38,206 bases of DNA from Candidatus Ignatzschineria merdigallinarum (lineage in GTDB: Bacteria; Pseudomonadota; Gammaproteobacteria; Cardiobacteriales; Wohlfahrtiimonadaceae), in assembly GCA_019113305.1 (NCBI GenBank), contig DXHP01000126.1, positions 1 to 38,206 of the forward strand. Reading direction: 5' to 3'. Positions 37,329 through 38,206 of this stretch are shown in pieces. The translations under genes and the position numbers were made by a program. The notes below the pieces were generated by a model. It worked only from the letters and a program-made list of their open reading frames with translations. It made no database searches and was not told where the DNA came from. Position 1 is the first letter of the stretch; each line of letters opens with the position of its first letter.

Positions 37329-38206
37329 ATGGAACAGCCCTCGCCTCTTATATTAAGATCTGAATTAGAGGAATATGAGCCGGATTTACTGACTTACCGC
37401 CGTTATTTACACGCGCATCCTGAGCTTTCATTTCAGGAGTATAAGACAGCCCAATACATTATTGACGAGATGCAAAAGCTTCAGCACGTAGAGATTCTTC
37501 GCCCTGTGGGAACGAGTGTGCTAGTGAAGTTTATTACCGGAAAACCGGGCCCTAAGATCGGGCTTCGTGCGGACATGGATGCCTTAGCGGTGACAGAAGG
37601 TCGTGATGATCTAACCTTTAAGTCACAAAATGAGGGCGTCATGCATGCATGTGGTCATGATGGGCACTCTGCAATTCTCATGGCGGCATGCCGTTACTTT
37701 GACGCGCATTTTGACGAATTAACAGGTGAAGTATGGGCGATCTTCCAACATGGGGAAGAGAAGCACCCGGGCGGCGCACAAGAACTGGTGGCGACGGGGT
37801 TATTTGAAGAATTAGATTTTATCTATGGACAGCATATCTGGGCGACGTTGCCCCTTGGAACGGTCGATGTGAAAGATGGGCCGGCGAGCTCGAATTCAGA
37901 TTCTTATATCATTAAGATTCAAGGCAAAGGCGGACATGCTTCGCAGCCGGATGCAACGGTGGACCCTGTGATTATCGGCTCCTTCATTGTGCAGAAATTA
38001 CAGAGTGTTGTTTCTCGGCAAAAATCCCCTTTTGAAGCCGGCGTGATTAGTAACACCGTGTTTCAGGCGGGTTCAACGTCATCTTTAAATGTGATTCCAG
38101 ATAGCTGTACGCTCGGTGGCAGTGTTCGTACGACCAGCGAAGCAATGCGTGCGCACTTTAAAGATGCCATTATTAGAATGGCGTACACGACTTGCGAGGA
38201 GTTTGG
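37329..38206 (+). CDS. M20-family amidohydrolase, N-terminal 292 codons (cut by window edge)
   Basis: Starts at an ATG with AAAGGA upstream and runs off the right edge. Metal-binding and family motifs are RRYLHAHPELSFQE (24-37), GLRADMDALAV (78-88), HACGHDGH (106-113, with C108, H110 and H113), IFQHGEEKHPGGA and GQHIW. The lid/dimerisation domain starts near residue 185 with GKGGHASQPDATVDP. This is the peptidase M20D group (N-acyl amino acid, hippurate or indole-acetyl-amino acid hydrolases). The specific substrate is not evident. It is divergent from sseA. Confidence 0.94.
   Translation, partial: MEQPSPLILRSELEEYEPDLLTYRRYLHAHPELSFQEYKTAQYIIDEMQKLQHVEILRPVGTSVLVKFITGKPGPKIGLRADMDALAVTEGRDDLTFKSQNEGVMHACGHDGHSAILMAACRYFDAHFDELTGEVWAIFQHGEEKHPGGAQELVATGLFEELDFIYGQHIWATLPLGTVDVKDGPASSNSDSYIIKIQGKGGHASQPDATVDPVIIGSFIVQKLQSVVSRQKSPFEAGVISNTVFQAGSTSSLNVIPDSCTLGGSVRTTSEAMRAHFKDAIIRMAYTTCEEF

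Overview
The window looks like chromosomal DNA of a low-to-moderate GC gammaproteobacterium. Many proteins are near-collinear with enteric orthologues (RtcB, MscS, LplA, HtpG, the his enzymes), but the base composition is AT-richer and the gene order differs. A Cardiobacteriales-type genus such as Ignatzschineria or Wohlfahrtiimonas is my best guess. That is an impression from protein style, not a search result.

Layout. 1-6905 (minus strand): start of an EamA/DMT transporter, the RNA ligase rtcB, mscS, a small secreted hypothetical, and a four-gene CjaA-like polar amino acid (probably cysteine) ABC importer. 6977-12273: lplA, yceI (minus), a pirin, and htpG behind a good sigma-32-type promoter. 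12428-12766: a non-coding stretch of degenerate ~125-bp tandem repeats, followed by an SDR gene (minus).

13.5-22.3 kb is an AT-rich accessory region: a DUF454 membrane protein, about 900 bp with no convincing gene, then a plus-strand cluster. The cluster is a 79-aa tail-anchored small protein, an NCS1-type permease, a 7-codon mini-ORF with a strong Shine-Dalgarno inside an inverted repeat, a DUF3445 heme-dependent oxidative N-demethylase subunit, a Cys4 DmmA-like subunit, a ferredoxin-type reductase and a betaine-aldehyde-dehydrogenase-like enzyme. It ends in a strong terminator and is followed by a UspA protein. Together these look like uptake, oxidative N-dealkylation and aldehyde oxidation of a methylated or quaternary amine. 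The downstream dimethylamine genes are absent, so the substrate may be something else. The palindrome GCCGGC, which I counted 27 times elsewhere in the window, is absent from about 13.3 to 22.9 kb, which supports recent acquisition.

22.3-25.4 kb: a YgiM-like SH3/coiled-coil membrane protein, a possible short sRNA, and twin MetQ-like lipoproteins without MetN or MetI. 25.6-32.5 kb: a his operon, hisG-D-C-B-A, then one continuous ORF joining HisF to HisI-HisE. hisH is missing from its usual place. 32.65-33.8 kb: a glycerate kinase gene broken by one in-frame TGA. 34.0-36.0 kb: four consecutive paralogous two-helix membrane proteins (DUF3592-like). 36.2-38.2 kb: a 3-mercaptopyruvate sulfurtransferase (minus) and the first 292 codons of an M20 amidohydrolase. 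No rRNA, tRNA, CRISPR array or insertion sequence was seen.
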